Assembly (NCBI GenBank): GCA_026874595.1
Contig: CM049322.1
Span: 23,469,400 to 23,533,399 of the forward strand
Length of the DNA: 64,000 nt
Reading direction: 5' to 3'
From: Sipunculus nudus
Lineage: Eukaryota > Annelida > Sipuncula > Golfingiida > Sipunculidae
Shown: piece after piece, positions 13,901 through 28,900 of the stretch
How the letters are laid out: the number at the start of each line of letters is the position of its first letter
How positions within the stretch are numbered: position 1 is the first letter of the stretch
Notes under the pieces: model-generated
The model's input: the letters and a program-made list of their open reading frames with translations, nothing else
What the model was told of the DNA's origin: nothing
Databases searched by the model: none
Made by a program: the position numbers and the translations under genes

Positions 13901-16900
13901 GTGGTCAGTATTATAGGTCACAATAATCCAATTTCAGGTTTCCATGGAGATTGCACAAGATGTTTAGGCTGGTATCATGCAAAATATAGATCATTACTTC
14001 CTTGTATATATTGGAACATTCGAATGCAAGCAGATACAATTAGTGCCCATCTGATTTCAGGGTGTTAAAAAACCTCTTTTGGTCCATAGACAATTTATAG
14101 AATACAGGTCACCATAACCTAATTTCAGGTTTCAGTGCAGATTTACCCAGGACCTGCATGAATGTCATGTTGGAAGATTCTAGGCCAAGTGAATATAATT
14201 TGTGCCACTTTGTGACTGACTGGGTGCTCAAAATCATGTTTCAAGCCTGTAGAGCACAAAATATAGGTCACCATGACCTAATTTCAGGTTTCCATTGAGA
14301 TTTGCCTAGAACCAACCTACAGCTGGGGAGGATATAGGTCACAGTGACATATTTCAGGTTTTCCATGAGATTTTTTTTGGACTTCCATAGGTGTAACGTT
14401 AGAAGGTTCTAGGTCCAATGGTTATGATATGTGCCCTGTTAATGGATGACAGCTTACTTGAAGGTCTCAAAAATAGAGAAAAAAATGTGTACAAATTGGG
14501 GAAAGTCCTGCTTGCGCCACCAGTCTGCAGGAACTGATGAAACACTACATGATCAATATGCATGTAAAGAATCATGGCGAACAATGCATTAGTTACTCAG
14601 ATACTGGAGCTTTTGTATCAAATTCTAAATCATTATGGAGGACTTTACAAAACCCATCACAGAGATTATGGGTAACAGAGATCTTACTTCAGGTTTCTAA
14701 GAAGATTTTTCATGGACCTCCCTGGATGTGAAGTTCGAAGATTCCAGGTCCAGTTGTCAAGATTTGTGCCCTGTTAATGGACTGACTGATAGACAGACAG
14801 ACAGACAAAAGAGTTATTGCTATAGCTCAGATGACTCAGTCAGCTGAGCTAAAAGCATTACTCCTCAGGTAATGAATATAGTCTTACAAACTTTAACAAT
14901 TAGTAATGATTCAGATGCATTAACAAGCAACAGCTGTCCAGTAGTTTAGTCCTCTCAGTACTTTAAAGCTTCAGCAAACAATGCTCAGTAGCAGAACTGG
15001 TTAAGTATCATCACTGAGGACTATGTGAGTATATCAAGCACAAGATGAAATCCCTGGGGCCATCACTTTAATCTCCCTGACACAAACTTTCAGTATTCCT
15101 CCCATTTTTAGTCTCACAGACTTCCTAGTTCTAAATGTACTTGTAATTTCTGAAGTTTCTTTCAACCTGGGGCCGCGAGGTGGTACAAATACTGATTTGT
15201 AAACAAAATCCACAGGAATACCAGGAAGCCATCCCCACTGAGCAGATCTATATAACCTACTCCTAAGTTGATATATCCTATAAGGATTTCTCTGATGTTG
15301 CCAAACATGCTTTCCTGTTGCTTCTTTGATATCACAAGGCTGTCAAGCATACTTCTAATGTTCGTAGCTGCCATCCTTCTGCTTCAAGAGACAATGGTAG
15401 CACTGTGATTGGTTTATCAGTCTTTCAGCCATGTCCGAGTTGACACAGTAATTCCACTCTTCCACAGCAATCCCTGCTACACTTGCTGAGGGTGAGGTTT
15501 GAGTGTTGTGTTTAGGTAAGCTGACGCTCCTGTATCCTCCTTACTCTTTTCTACCAACTGATGGGCTCTTCAGGCCCTTTCAGTGTTGACAAATCATGCA
15601 AGCTTTGAGATATCCTTGACTGATTGGGATCATTCACCAGACAGCCCTGGTCTCGCCATCTGCACAATCACCGAGCCATCGTAAGCATCTCTGCACAGAA
15701 TCAGGTGAAATGGATATTATGGGCTGATGCACTTGGAGACATACAGGGAGGAGGTATAAAAGGTTCTCATGGAGATACAGATGCAGAATCATTTTGAGTA
15801 ACTTTGGTTCAAGAGTGAAGGCAACAAAATACAGGGACTTCATTATTGGAACATCCATGTTGACTGTACTCACCAGAACAGACCAGGTTCCTGCAGAGTC
15901 CTTGTCTGAAGTCATGGAACACGCGGTTGCGGTGCTGCTGGTTCATCTTGGCGTGGATGTAGAAACAGGAGTAGCCCAGCTCCGTGATTTTCTTGGCCAG
16001 CAGCTCCACACGTTGAGTAGAGTTACAGAAGATGATTGACTGGTTGATTTGTAACTGAAAATGAAATGGGTCGTCATCATCTACCTTGATCTCTAATCAA
16101 CACAGAAACCTTATTGACACACAAACAGACCATGCTATCACTATACAACTCTAATCAACTCATTTTTTTTGTAAGATTTTAAAAAATATTTCTGAGAATC
16201 AACAGGCCTATTATCTGCATGTAACACTGTGCCATGACTGCTATTTATCAGTTTCAAAATAACCATAACTCAAGTACCATCTTCCCCCATATATAATCCG
16301 CATTTTGCATAAAATCTAAACTCAAAACCTTGGTGCATATTATACATGGAGGTATAATTTCCCCAACTGATTTCTGGTGGACTGAACATCTTTGGAAGGT
16401 CATTTGACTGCCAAAATATCAGCCAGTTCAATTACATAACAAAGTTTGATCTTATTTATTGCTTTCATTTAAAAATTCTTCATATATACCTTTATTATTG
16501 CTTGCAATCCAAGAGAGCTGATGATATGCCAACTGGAATATGCATGACAGTGCCATTTGTTGACATCGTTGGATACCATTTTTAGTTGGTAGATGGCACT
16601 ATATGCACTAGGATTGGGAGTCGTAAGGGGCATGGGATTTCTTTCGTGGGATAATGACCCATGACAAACTAATAACTTTCAAAACAACTTGACCCAAGTG
16701 AGTAATACAGGTCTGAATGTGTTTGCTTTCTTAGCTTTATTAGCCTACTCATAACAGCGTCATGATCAGTTGACCAGTTATGTGATCACGGCCATGTCTT
16801 GCTCTGGCTAGAGGATCTTGCATATGTATGCTGCACAAATACAGTTAGGCCCAGCCTTAATGGTACAGGCAACACTCATAGGCGGCATAGCTGTCAGGTG

Positions 16901-19900
16901 TTCTCTGTGCACCCTGCCACTTGCACTTAAACTCTATCTTACCTTAAACTATTCAGTTCCGGTCTGATTGAGCACTTTTCATTAACACTTTACAACTAAA
17001 AGTGCATAGACTTTTTGCTATGATTACAATTGCAATGATCTGATAGCTGTTCAATTTTTTACAAACTTCACTGTCAGTCCGACTGTCATTCTCAAAAGTT
17101 CACTGCTACATTGTCCTGTTTCATGACTGAGACTGGCCTCGGCAGTCCCTTGCTAAAATGAATCTCAACTTGTGACCACAACAAACTGCCAAGGAACCAA
17201 TTAATTTTCAAATAAATATCCAAAATACAATATACTTCATCCATGATTTAGGCCGGAAACTGGGTGTGTATTATACACAGGGTTACTGGTTTTTCCACCA
17301 AAATTGTGGCTCCAAATGGGGGTGTGGATTAACTAAGGTAGTGGATTATCTTTGGTGACAGACAGTAACAAAGATTGAATTGGTAGGTGTTTATGGTTAA
17401 ATACAATGGATAAAGCTGTCCAAGGGAAACAGACATTTTAAATTTCAAGGGGATCATGGCATTCACTTGAGAAGTAGGTTTTTTGCAACATCTCTAATCA
17501 ACACACTAATGATAAAATGACTGAAGTATTGATATTTATTTTTAACTATGCAAACTGAAATACCTCAGACATACAGATAATACTGTGCTAGGACTGCCAT
17601 TTGTAGGTCTCAAATAATAACCCGAGAAGCAATTAAGGAATTGTAGGTAGCACTACCAGTTTTATACAATGGATAAAGATCAGTTTCAGGCAGCTGACTT
17701 TGCTTAAGTCAAACTCATTAATAAAACTGAAAATAATAAGGCATGAGAGACCAATGACTCTCCTCTGGCTGCAGTCCATTCAAACAACAGTTCATTGAAA
17801 GCTCCATCATTATGAATGTTAATTAAGCCATCAGAGGACCTCCCCACCAAGAATAGGCCACAGCTATAAAACATCTGGGGCTGGAACACAGGAGCATTTG
17901 ATCACAGACCGTGTTGGAAGTAAAATTTCATTTCAATTTTAACTCCATGTGAAAACATGACAGCAGTAAGAGGTATAAAGAACCAGTTGCTCAGATCATG
18001 TTCCACAACATGCTAAATTACTGGCATGGGACGCCATATCTTAAGAAAGCAACTATCATATTTCGTGGTACAAAAGGCCTGCATGACTTCAAAATCACAA
18101 ATAATTTGCTTAGATTCCACTGAACATGAAAAACAGCTGTTATAACAACAGCAAATACAAACTGTTTCAGAAAAGCACCTGAATCATTATATTCATAGCC
18201 CAGTGCTTATTATCATCACAACAGCAGTATTCCTGTTCCTAGAGCCCTGATATTAATACACTGTTTGTCAGTTAAAATAAAAGCAAAATGTACTAAAAGC
18301 ATATGTTACCCCAAAAATTAAATGTCCCCTGCCTTAAACAGATCCATTGCTTCTACAAATCATGTATTGCTTTGAACAGATAGGAAGAAAGGCATGTTGT
18401 CAAGAAGGCCCCCTCTGTTTCATGCTGTGGCTTTTGGAGGGAATGCAAGAGTGGGTTGGAGTTGATGCTGATAATATATAGAATACAGTAACTCTGAATG
18501 GTTTCATGTTTGTGTGTATTACCTTGGAAAACAATGTATTGAGACAGTGGACTTTCTGGCGTTCCTGAACAAAAGCATAGTACTGTGTGACACCCTTCAG
18601 AGTCAGTTCATCCATCAAGTTGATTTCAAAGGGGTCATTCAAGTGCTTTCTCTGAAAACAAAGCCATGACCAATCTTTTAATATACATGAACAAAGAAAA
18701 GGTATATCAAACAGCTTAAAAGTTAAGTTTCATAAAGTCTCCTATACAACAGCTGCTCTGATTTTACACCCGTGTTTAACCATATATTTTACTCACAAGT
18801 TTAAAGTCAAGACTCTGTAAGCCTGGTTACTTCTATCTTCAAGGTTCACTCCACATTTTCACATAAAATAGACTAGTTACAATATTTATTTCAATGGATA
18901 TTCTCTGGACCAGACGGAACAAATTTCTGTCATAACTGGCCTTCCATATGCTTTCTAGAAGGTTTTCCTAAGCATTCTCTCTCACCATGAACTGTTCCAC
19001 AGACAGTGGGAATGTGGCTGAGTACAGCAGAATCTGCCGGTCCTTTGGTAAGTGACTGATGATGGAATCTAACATTCCCTTGAAGTCCTGTGACAGCAAC
19101 TTGTCAGCCTACCATCAAGGAGAAAAAATATGTGCATGAAAACTGGTCAATTTGCAATTCCAAACATACAAACAAATATGCATGCAAACAATTGACAGTA
19201 CAGTGTTCCCATTAACTCATGAATTACAATGTCAAATATTTTCACACCAAAAAATTACATTATTTTACCATGTACATATTCAGGAAAACAACTAAGTAAT
19301 CTTTCTAGCATATGTACATAGTGTAGTGCTGCACCCAAACTATTCCACCATCAATATAAAGTATTGTGCTTCAGCATAGCTATTCTATCAGGAATATACA
19401 GCCAAGAACCCTAACCATAGCTGTTAACCATAATAATGTTCAGTGTCATGCTCCATCTGAAATATACACCTAAAAAATCTGGCCATTTTCAGAAAAGCAC
19501 TAGAATCATGTTTTTCATAGCCCAGTGCTTGTTGTCATCATATGATACAGCCTTTGAAATTCAACACATACCTCTGTCATAATGCTTTCTGGAAAATAAA
19601 CTGCTAATAAAAATTCATTTATACTGTTGTAATTATCTTCAAGTTAACTTTCAGGTTAACAGTGTTGTCATTCTGCCCTCCTAAGTAAAACTTGTAGATA
19701 CACTTTGAGAAAAAATTAGGTTGTTTACCTCATCTAAAACTAGGATTCCACACTGGTTACATTTGACGATGTGCTTGTTCATCAGATCTAGGATACGTCC
19801 AGGGGTTGCAATGATCACATGCACTGTGAAAAAGAACAACCAGATCACATCACTATTTCTGGCACACTTGCAAATTAAGACCTAGAATCCCCCCCCCCCC

Positions 19901-22900
19901 CACCTTAATTTGAGGAAAAAGTAAGCATCTTAAAAGTTATTGCAAGGATCGCAATACTTCGAAATTCTCAACTTCCAATGAAAACACATTAAAACAGGTT
20001 TGCCTTTCTGCAGAAAAAAGCTGCCTTTCCACAAAAGATTCATCTTGTCATCCTATCAAACTTAAAAGTCACACTTTGCTAAGTTTTCACTTGATCTGCC
20101 ATGTTACATACAATCCTACATGCACACTTGCATGCAAAAAGAACAATGTTTTCAAAAGTAACACTGTTATATCAGAACCATGATTGTGCAGTGAAAAATA
20201 TAACGGAAAACATAGGATATGAGGGCACAAATGCAAAAAAGTATAAGAAATTATAGACCCTTTTTACAGGAAAATATAGGAAATATATGGAGTTAGTGGA
20301 ACACCACCTGTGACTTTGTGTCATGTTTGTTTCTACTTATCAGTTACTAATTTGGAAAAGATCTAGGGGTTCATCTTTCCAACAGACTGGTACAAAAAGT
20401 GCAAGAGCACTGCAAACTTGCATAATAGCCCTTCCTGTATCTGGTGACCTCTGACCTCATTAAATATGCATGAATATTTATGAGAAGTTAATTCTGCTTT
20501 TACATCACCTTTAATGCGATATTTCCATGCAGATACTGTTTGCACAATATCAAGTCCTGCTACTAGGACAGTGGTGGTCAAGCACTGTACTAAAGATTTG
20601 ATTAGCAAAATATATGCATATTTATCTTTGTTCTATTTTTCTAAAGTGATCACTAAAAGATACAGCCAACTGTTATCTTTGGAAAATTCACCACCTTTTA
20701 CGGATGACTATTCATTATCCGTCTCAGTGTTTTACGATATCATTAAAATAAACAACTGAACTATCCCTGGAGAGAGAGATTTGGTAGACTCCCGTGGGAC
20801 AGGATTGGTATTAAAAAGAAAGCTTCATCCATAGCCTGGTAGCCATAATTGCAGGTGTGTTTAAATGTTTATTAACTAATTTTAAAATTTGAAATGTATT
20901 CACGACTTTCTTTAAATTCATTTTCCTGTTAAAATAAATTTAACTAGACATTTCTTGGCACCGCTGGTGCCATAGTATCACCAGACAAATGAGGTTTTGT
21001 GGTATTTTGTTGATATAATGTGATGTATTTGTATTTTAGCAATGAATGTGAGAATTATTTGTACAAAATATAGGAATATTTTGGATTGGGAAGGACAATT
21101 GATCAAAGGGTTTTTGACTTATAATGCTCACAGTGCTGTCAAGTGGCCCTTTTTAAGATATTCATGATTTTATGTTTTTCACCAAATATAGGAATATTCA
21201 AGGTCAAGGTCACTCTCATAGTCACAGTCATGACCCCAAATCAATAAACTGCATTCCAAAATATCCAACATTTGAAAAAAAAATTAAATTAAAAAAAAAA
21301 TAATTTAAATTAAATTAAATTTTTAAATTAAATTTAAAATTAAATATACCTCATTCCATAAACCATATCTATATACATGCATAACATGAAAGAAATCTGT
21401 CCATTACTGTTTGACTTATAATGCTCACAGTATATACTGTCAAGTGGCAATGATGGGGTATTCAAAGGCGCAAAAAACAAGAAAAGGACAACAGGTGGCG
21501 CCACCTATCTTCTGCAAAAGACAAAACTATCCAAGATCTTCCGTCAACTTGATTTTTGGACCAATTCATGCATCCCTTTTTAAGATATTCATGTTTTTAT
21601 GTGATTTTCACCATATATGGTAATATTCAAGGTCAAAGCCACTCTCAAAGGAAAGGTCATGACCCCAATTTTAATATACATCATCCCATAACCCATACCT
21701 ATGTACATGCATAATATTAAAGAAATCTGTCAATGCTTTTGACTTGTGATGCTAAAAGTACTGTCAAGTGGCAATGATGGGGGTATTAAACGGCACAAAA
21801 ACAAGAAAAGGATACTAGGTGGCACCACCAGTTTCCGGTACATGACATCACTATCCAAGATCTTTGTCCAACTTGATTTTTGGATAAATCCATGAAAGAT
21901 TTCTTGAGATATTTAAGAATTTGTGTGATTGTGGCGATACAATAATTTACATATGTTTATCAAGATTCAGGTACCTTTACTCTGAATTTCACTCACCTTA
22001 AACTTCAATTTACTATATCACATCTTTAATGGGGAAAGGAAAATATTAAATTATAGCCATATGATAAGATGCATCAAACCTGTGTGTTTGGTGACTGTAC
22101 CTCAAGTTCTTACAAAGTTATTGCGTTAACATCATTTTAACAAGAAAACGACACAAGGTGGCGCCACCTGTCTTCTGCAAAAGACAAAGCTATCCAAGAT
22201 CTTCGGTCAATTTGATTTTTGGATCATTCCATGTATCCCTTACTGAGATCTTAAAGAAATTGTGTGAATTTCACCAAATATGGGAATATTCAAGGTCAAG
22301 GCCACTCTCATCGGAAAGGTCATGACCCCAATTTAAATAATTTTGACTTATAATGCTCACAGTGCTGTCAAGTGGCAATTTTTGGGGTATTAAAAGGCAC
22401 AAAAACAAGTAAAGAATAATAGATGGCGCCACCAGTTTCTGGAAAATGACAACCCTATCCATGATCTTCAATCAACTTGATTTTGGGATCAATCCATGCA
22501 AGATTTCTTGAGATATTTAAGAATTTGTGCAATTTTCCCCAAAATTGGACCTATTCAAGATCAAGGACACTCTCCTAGGAAAGGTCATGACCTCATTTTA
22601 AATAGGTGTCGTCCTCTCACCCATATCTATACATATACCAAGTTTGGTAAAGATCCGTGAAATATTTTTGGAGTTATCGCGCCAACAAGATTTATATGCG
22701 GCGGCGGGACCGGTATGAAAACATAGTATCCCCCGACTTTGTCTGGGGATACAATTAATCATGTTTATTATGGGATAAATTTGAATCCGATAGATGAATG
22801 GTAATTAATTTATTTTAAAATTTTTCAATCTTATCAGATACATAAGACGTGTGCATGGTATGTGCCATGCGCCTGCCTGAGACCCACATTCCCTTACCTG

Positions 22901-25900
22901 GTTCATAGAGCCGCATAATGTCATCTTTCAGGTTCGTGCCTCCTGTTGTGACCATGACCTTGATCCCAAAATGCTTCCCCAACTCGATGCAAATCTGACT
23001 CGTCTGTAGGGCCAGCTCTCTGGTGGGCACCATGACCAGAGCTGATATTCAAAGTAAAACAGGCAGATAAAGGACAGCTTGGCACTAAAATCTGTCTGGT
23101 TAGCCATGAATGATACTGAATATTTCAAAAGTTTATTTATAAAATCAGGTTTACATATGACAAGCTGAGCTCTTCCATAACAAAATCTTGATCAAAAGGT
23201 GGCCTAAAAATGTTTATTACCTGGAAAATGAAATACTTATATAGTATAAACTGAAGCATGACAACCAACACACAAAACAACGGACCTGTGAGTCAGGATG
23301 CTCAGATAAAATTTATTATGAGAAATGTAAAAATTCTGTGTAGTCATGTTAACTGTGCACATTTATGGACTATATGAAAGATGCATGAGCCTCTCTGACA
23401 TATTTGTAAGTATCAGTATTTCAACAATGTGACTAATATGTATATAAAATACCCATAGGGATGATATGAAACCCTGTAAATTGTAGAATAAGGAAGAAAG
23501 TGGAAATGAGCTGATGTATAATAAAACGTTTCATTTATAAACTGAAATGAAACACTGAAAAAAATTTCCACTTTCAAATCAGAATAAACTAAATTTGATA
23601 AAGCCTAGTCAGCTTTTAGAGATTATAGAGGCAGTTCTACAAAGTACATACCAATTTCCAAATTTCAGGAATTTTATTTCATTTAGGAAATCAACCCAGT
23701 TAAAAATTCAAGAGATAACAGATTAAAAACATTTAAATAATGGTTAATAGTACCTACTCACAGCTTTCATATATAATTTATAAGATTATAATTACAATTT
23801 ACAGCTGAAAATGTACAATATAGCTTGCAGAACACTTGCTATTAATTCTGCTCAAAAAAAGCCCCAACTGACCTGATGCGAACCAGTGCATGATAATGCT
23901 TCCATGATAACATGCTTGACCATTTATTTTAAAGTACATGTGACACATGTACATGTGCAATGCAATTTCTAATATATGCAATATTTTGGACCTTAGTAAA
24001 AGCACCAATTACAAAACCATCACTCCTAAAATACTGGCATGGATGCACACAACACAAAAATAATTGTAGGTGGCACCACCAGTCTTGTGTATGAGAAAGC
24101 ATTGAAGATGCATGGACAGACAAAGCTCAACTGAGAAAGGCAGCTGCCCCAGAGTTAACAAAAGTGCAGGTGCAGCTACAGCATGGAGGGAACTCTTGAC
24201 CTGTATCTGGCTGCATTTAAAGAACTCTTGACCTGTTGCCTAATCTAATAGTTGGCAGTTGCCAACGCTTTGAATAGATACAGAATGAAACTTTGCATGT
24301 TGCCAAATCTGAAATAGCTGCCAGACTGCCAAGTTATTTATAGATGCAGACAAAATTTTGGCATGTTTGGAAATCTGTTTTCACATACTGAAAGATTCTG
24401 ACTCAATGTTTTTTTTTTCATGTTGACATATTCATAAGATTTTTTAATAAAAAAATGTTTAGAATTATAACATACCTATTGAAAGCAAAATCAGAATACA
24501 GACATATTTTTTTCATGGATTTACCTTACACATAGGTTGGATATGGACACCATTTATTTATCTTGCCTGTACAGCTCTCCATATATACCCACACAGCTAA
24601 GTTATTTACTACAAAAACTGGAACCATTCAACCAAACTTGAGAGATTGTTTCTGGGATTATTTCTGTAAAAATTGAACAATTTGACTGGACAGTTTCGTC
24701 AGAGAGTTTTAAATGAGTTCAATCTGATGAAGTCTGACATGTGACTGATTCTTCCATTAAATTTGGAGCTGCCAGCTCTGAAGGTTTTTGAGATAGCATG
24801 GGTTAACGTTTGGAAGATGGTGGACAGATGATGCCACGCTATTGCATGAGCTCACAGGTTTGCTAAAAAACAGGAAGCCTTAGTGACTTGTAGTCTTTAA
24901 CCCATTGTTAAACCTAAAACATGTCAATGATACCTGTGTTACGCCTAATGTAAATCTGGCCTACTGTAAACAACAGTTATTTATATGATATGGTCTTCTA
25001 AATACCTGAATAAAAGCTAGTTTTTGATCAACTGCTTTGAAGTTAAGACTTCAAAAAATTTAAATATCCTGACCTTATCTCTAGCGCACAATTAAATATA
25101 AATCAAGTAATTATATTCTATTGGGGTTGGGGGGGGGGGGGGGGGGACTCTCTAGCTTCAATAGTTAACCTCTTGAGGGCTAAATATCTTCCCTGTTGTT
25201 CTGACCAGGTGCATTTTGTCTCAGCCAGTAACTTAGCCAGTAACAACAAATTAGGCAATATTGACCCGATGCCATTCATGTGCACAGAAAACTTATTCAA
25301 GAACCTTTATGCAAACTATGAGGATATGAAGAGGTGGTTTTGACTGCCTTTTTGATACAAGTCCATCTTGAAGTGTAACACTAGATTTCAGTGGAAATTG
25401 AGGTTTTTGCTTGATGTCTCTGAGGAATGAGGTCACAATGACCTAGTTTCAGGTTGGGAATAGTTTTTGTCACAAACTGTAAGCAAAATTTCAAGTCAAA
25501 CTAGAAAGGGTTTGATTTGTGCCCTGTTCATGACTGGCAATCTGACAGACAACTGGAAAAGGGTGATCACAACAGGTAACAAGATTTGACAATAAAGATT
25601 TTGTCTTATAAATTATAACTCCCTTAAAACCAGAAATACGCCAAGATGTCCCGCCACAAAACCAATTATAGCACATCTAATACATCTGGAGTTACATACC
25701 TTGCAGGTAGTTTTTCTCAGAATCCACCCGCTCCAATATGGGAATAGCGTAAGCTCCAGTCTTTCCAGTTCCGTTTTTGGCACGGGCAAGAATATCCCGG
25801 CCAGACAGGGCCATTGGGATGCTGGCTTCTTGGATTGGGGAAGGCTTCTCCCAGCCCTTCTCAAAGATGCCCATCAGCAGTTCTCGTCTCAGGCAGTAAT

Positions 25901-28900
25901 CCTCAAACTCATTGCCTTTTGTGTTTGTCACATCCTGTCAAACAAACTTAACTTATCATGCACCTCAGTTACATATAGAAGTTGTGTTAACAGGAGTTTA
26001 ATATGATCACATTATTCAAATTCACTCAATGGGTCACACTGAGAAAACATGAACAAAGACCAATCTCTTACAGAAATGGCTTCAGATATCAGACTTTATG
26101 AATTATAGATACATTAAATAACAGGCGTGTTGGAGACAAGAACTCAAACTCTGGTTCCCTGTTATTACCCGTTCTTCTAAAGAATTGTAATTCTGTTTGC
26201 AGACCATCAAATCTGGTAAAAGGGCACCAAGCTACTGAACCTGCTTTGTTTTATATAAATAGTACGGAACTACTACCTGAACACTTAATCATTCAAATGG
26301 GACATCACCTTCTGAATTCAGACTGCTCTTATTCACTTTTGAAGTCATACTTGACTAACTGATCAGACCACTATATTAATAATGATACTTACTGTGGTTT
26401 TGATTCTGTTGTCCTTTGGTGGCAGTTTGAGCTGAGCTTTCCAACCTTTGTCACCGACCCTGATAATATACACAAACCAGTCATGGCAAGGTAACTTCAG
26501 ATCTGACCAGCATGTTTACTGATAAACACTGCACTAATATTTAACATTGCAAATGTATTATTGGCAGTCTGCATGCAATCAAATATTTGGTGTCAAACCA
26601 AAATGGATGCCAAGTTCAGATGAGCACAGGAATCATTATATTGTCATAGCCCAGTGCTTATTATCATCATAACATTGCAATATATATATACTGGAGTCCT
26701 CCTACATGAAATGATTGAACTTTTATTCACCGATCACACATAATAGCTAATAGAAAGGGGTGATTATCAATGGCCTTGGGCATGAATCTACCAACCTTTG
26801 TCCCATGTGATACAGAATCATGAGAGATTGTTTTTTGTATTTACTATAATGTAACACCTATGGGTGTCCTTTCATTATTTATGATAATTCTAAAATGCTC
26901 ATGTCTCTTTAAGGTCTAATCATCGTCAAAAATCATGAAAATTACATTTTTCTGAAAAACATCTGGTTTTATAGATGTTTGCTATATCTATCTTTACACA
27001 AAAACACGTTCCTGGGGTTATATTGTATCAATTAGAAAAATAAGTATTTTAATTGAGATGTCAACCCCACGTGGGGTGCAAACAGGACCAGCTGTCAGCT
27101 TGGCGAGAGTCAGCAGCGTGTACGTTGCTTATTGGTAAACCATGCGCTCGCGGTATTAGGCAAATGGTTGATTGACAGGCGTGGGGAAGCCGCGGTCAGT
27201 CAGCCGGGAAAGAGCTTATCTTTATTACCGGCACTTACAAATTGTCACTAATTAATACAAACACGTCCCCTCTATACGCCTTACCCAGAAGTAAACTGTA
27301 CATCGTACTCCTCCAGTCGCCGAATAATGTCTATGTCACTGCCCTAAAATATGTTAGTGTCACCCAATAATGGTCCTGGCACCAAGAATATACACAGAAA
27401 TATGAATTTACCGATTGTTATTTCTGTAATATTGACCCTGTTATACACTATAACATTTTCTCCCAGGGTCCATCATTACATCGCCAAAACCATTGCTAAA
27501 TACATCGTTTCTTCTTCTATAATATACACTATCTTCAAACTGAACGTCATGGGTCGAAGAAAATAGAGTAGAATGAGCGAAGATAAAATTCGCTATTTGA
27601 ACGAGAGACAGTCACATACTGCTGATCACAAGGTTCCTGTGTCGTTAGTGGAGGATGTAGATAAACGCCGAGGGTGGTGCAGCAATATGGGACTGCGTTG
27701 CACGAATGAATTTTGTGAGAGGAACGCGGCACCAAGTTACACCACCACGTCGCCTGCTAACAAATTTTGCGAAGTGAACCGCGCCAGAGTCTTAGCTATG
27801 ACAGCGATCGGTAAAGGAAGAGCGGCCACAGCACGATTTAGCACGTATATGACTGGTGTAAATAAATCTAATGAGAGAGATAGGGATGTGTTGCTGCTAG
27901 CTATGTAGTGTCTCATATATAATTGTGAGGGGGAGAGACAAGCTGTTAATTGGATTAGGGTATATGGTGGTCTGAATGAGAGCGCAGAGTAAACAGAGTG
28001 ATCGTTCTTATCAGCCACTTCACACCTGACACGTGCCCAGGCGCGGTAGCCCATGACCTGATTACCGATGACCGACCCCTCGGACCAGTAAGCTCCGCCT
28101 ACTTTAGTTTGACAGTTCTCCAGTTGTCATGATGCCTAATAAAATCCTTTTTTTAACATTGATAAACCATTAAATTTTATAATATATATATTGAAACCGA
28201 TTCTCATCCGAACATTTAGTGAAAAAGTACAACTGTCACTTGCGCTTATATCCCTGTTTTCCACTCAAAACTAAATTTCTCTTCCCAAACAGTTTTTGGC
28301 CGTTTTCTCAAAACAGTATTTCAAGAGACTTTACGGTATTCAGAGAGATATTTCTAAAAAACCATCGAATATAGTCTTCAAATTTTTGCATATAGGAAAA
28401 TCAACAAGTATTCTAAAATGCGTTTTTTCTTTTTCCTATATCTTTTTTAGTGTAGTAGAAATATGTTATTTAAACGAAATAAGTATTGTTAACATCACAC
28501 ATTTTTTTTTAATTTAAAATTTATTATGAAAAAAAGACAATAAATATATAACAAAAAAAACGCCTGGAGATATTTGTATGTAGTTTCAAATGATACTATT
28601 TCCACATACATACCCTATGCCAATTTTGATATATATCCAATTAAAAAAAATAATTTTAAATCATTTCAAGTTTTAAATTTTCAAAGTGGACACTGTTACA
28701 CTTTTCAAATATATCTCATCTGAAAGAGAATATTCTAATGATTCTAAATATATATACTTCACTGTGTCTAAAATTATGATTAATATGAATTCTAAAGTTA
28801 AATTAAACCAAGGTTGTTTGACGATGATTAGACCTTAAAATATTTGACAACAAAAGAAAACTGTGACAAATCCAGCAATAGACAATGAAATTTCTTATCA

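Noticed and set aside
16050-16085. ATGATGA on the minus strand just upstream of DDX6 exon 9
   Set aside because: It lies within 30 nt of the acceptor, leaving no room for a snoRNA body.
27573-28054. Overlapping open frames of 111 (plus) and 105 (minus) codons
   Set aside because: They arise in a GC-richer patch where stops are rarer on both strands, and neither resembles a known protein. Kept only as context for the CpG-rich segment.
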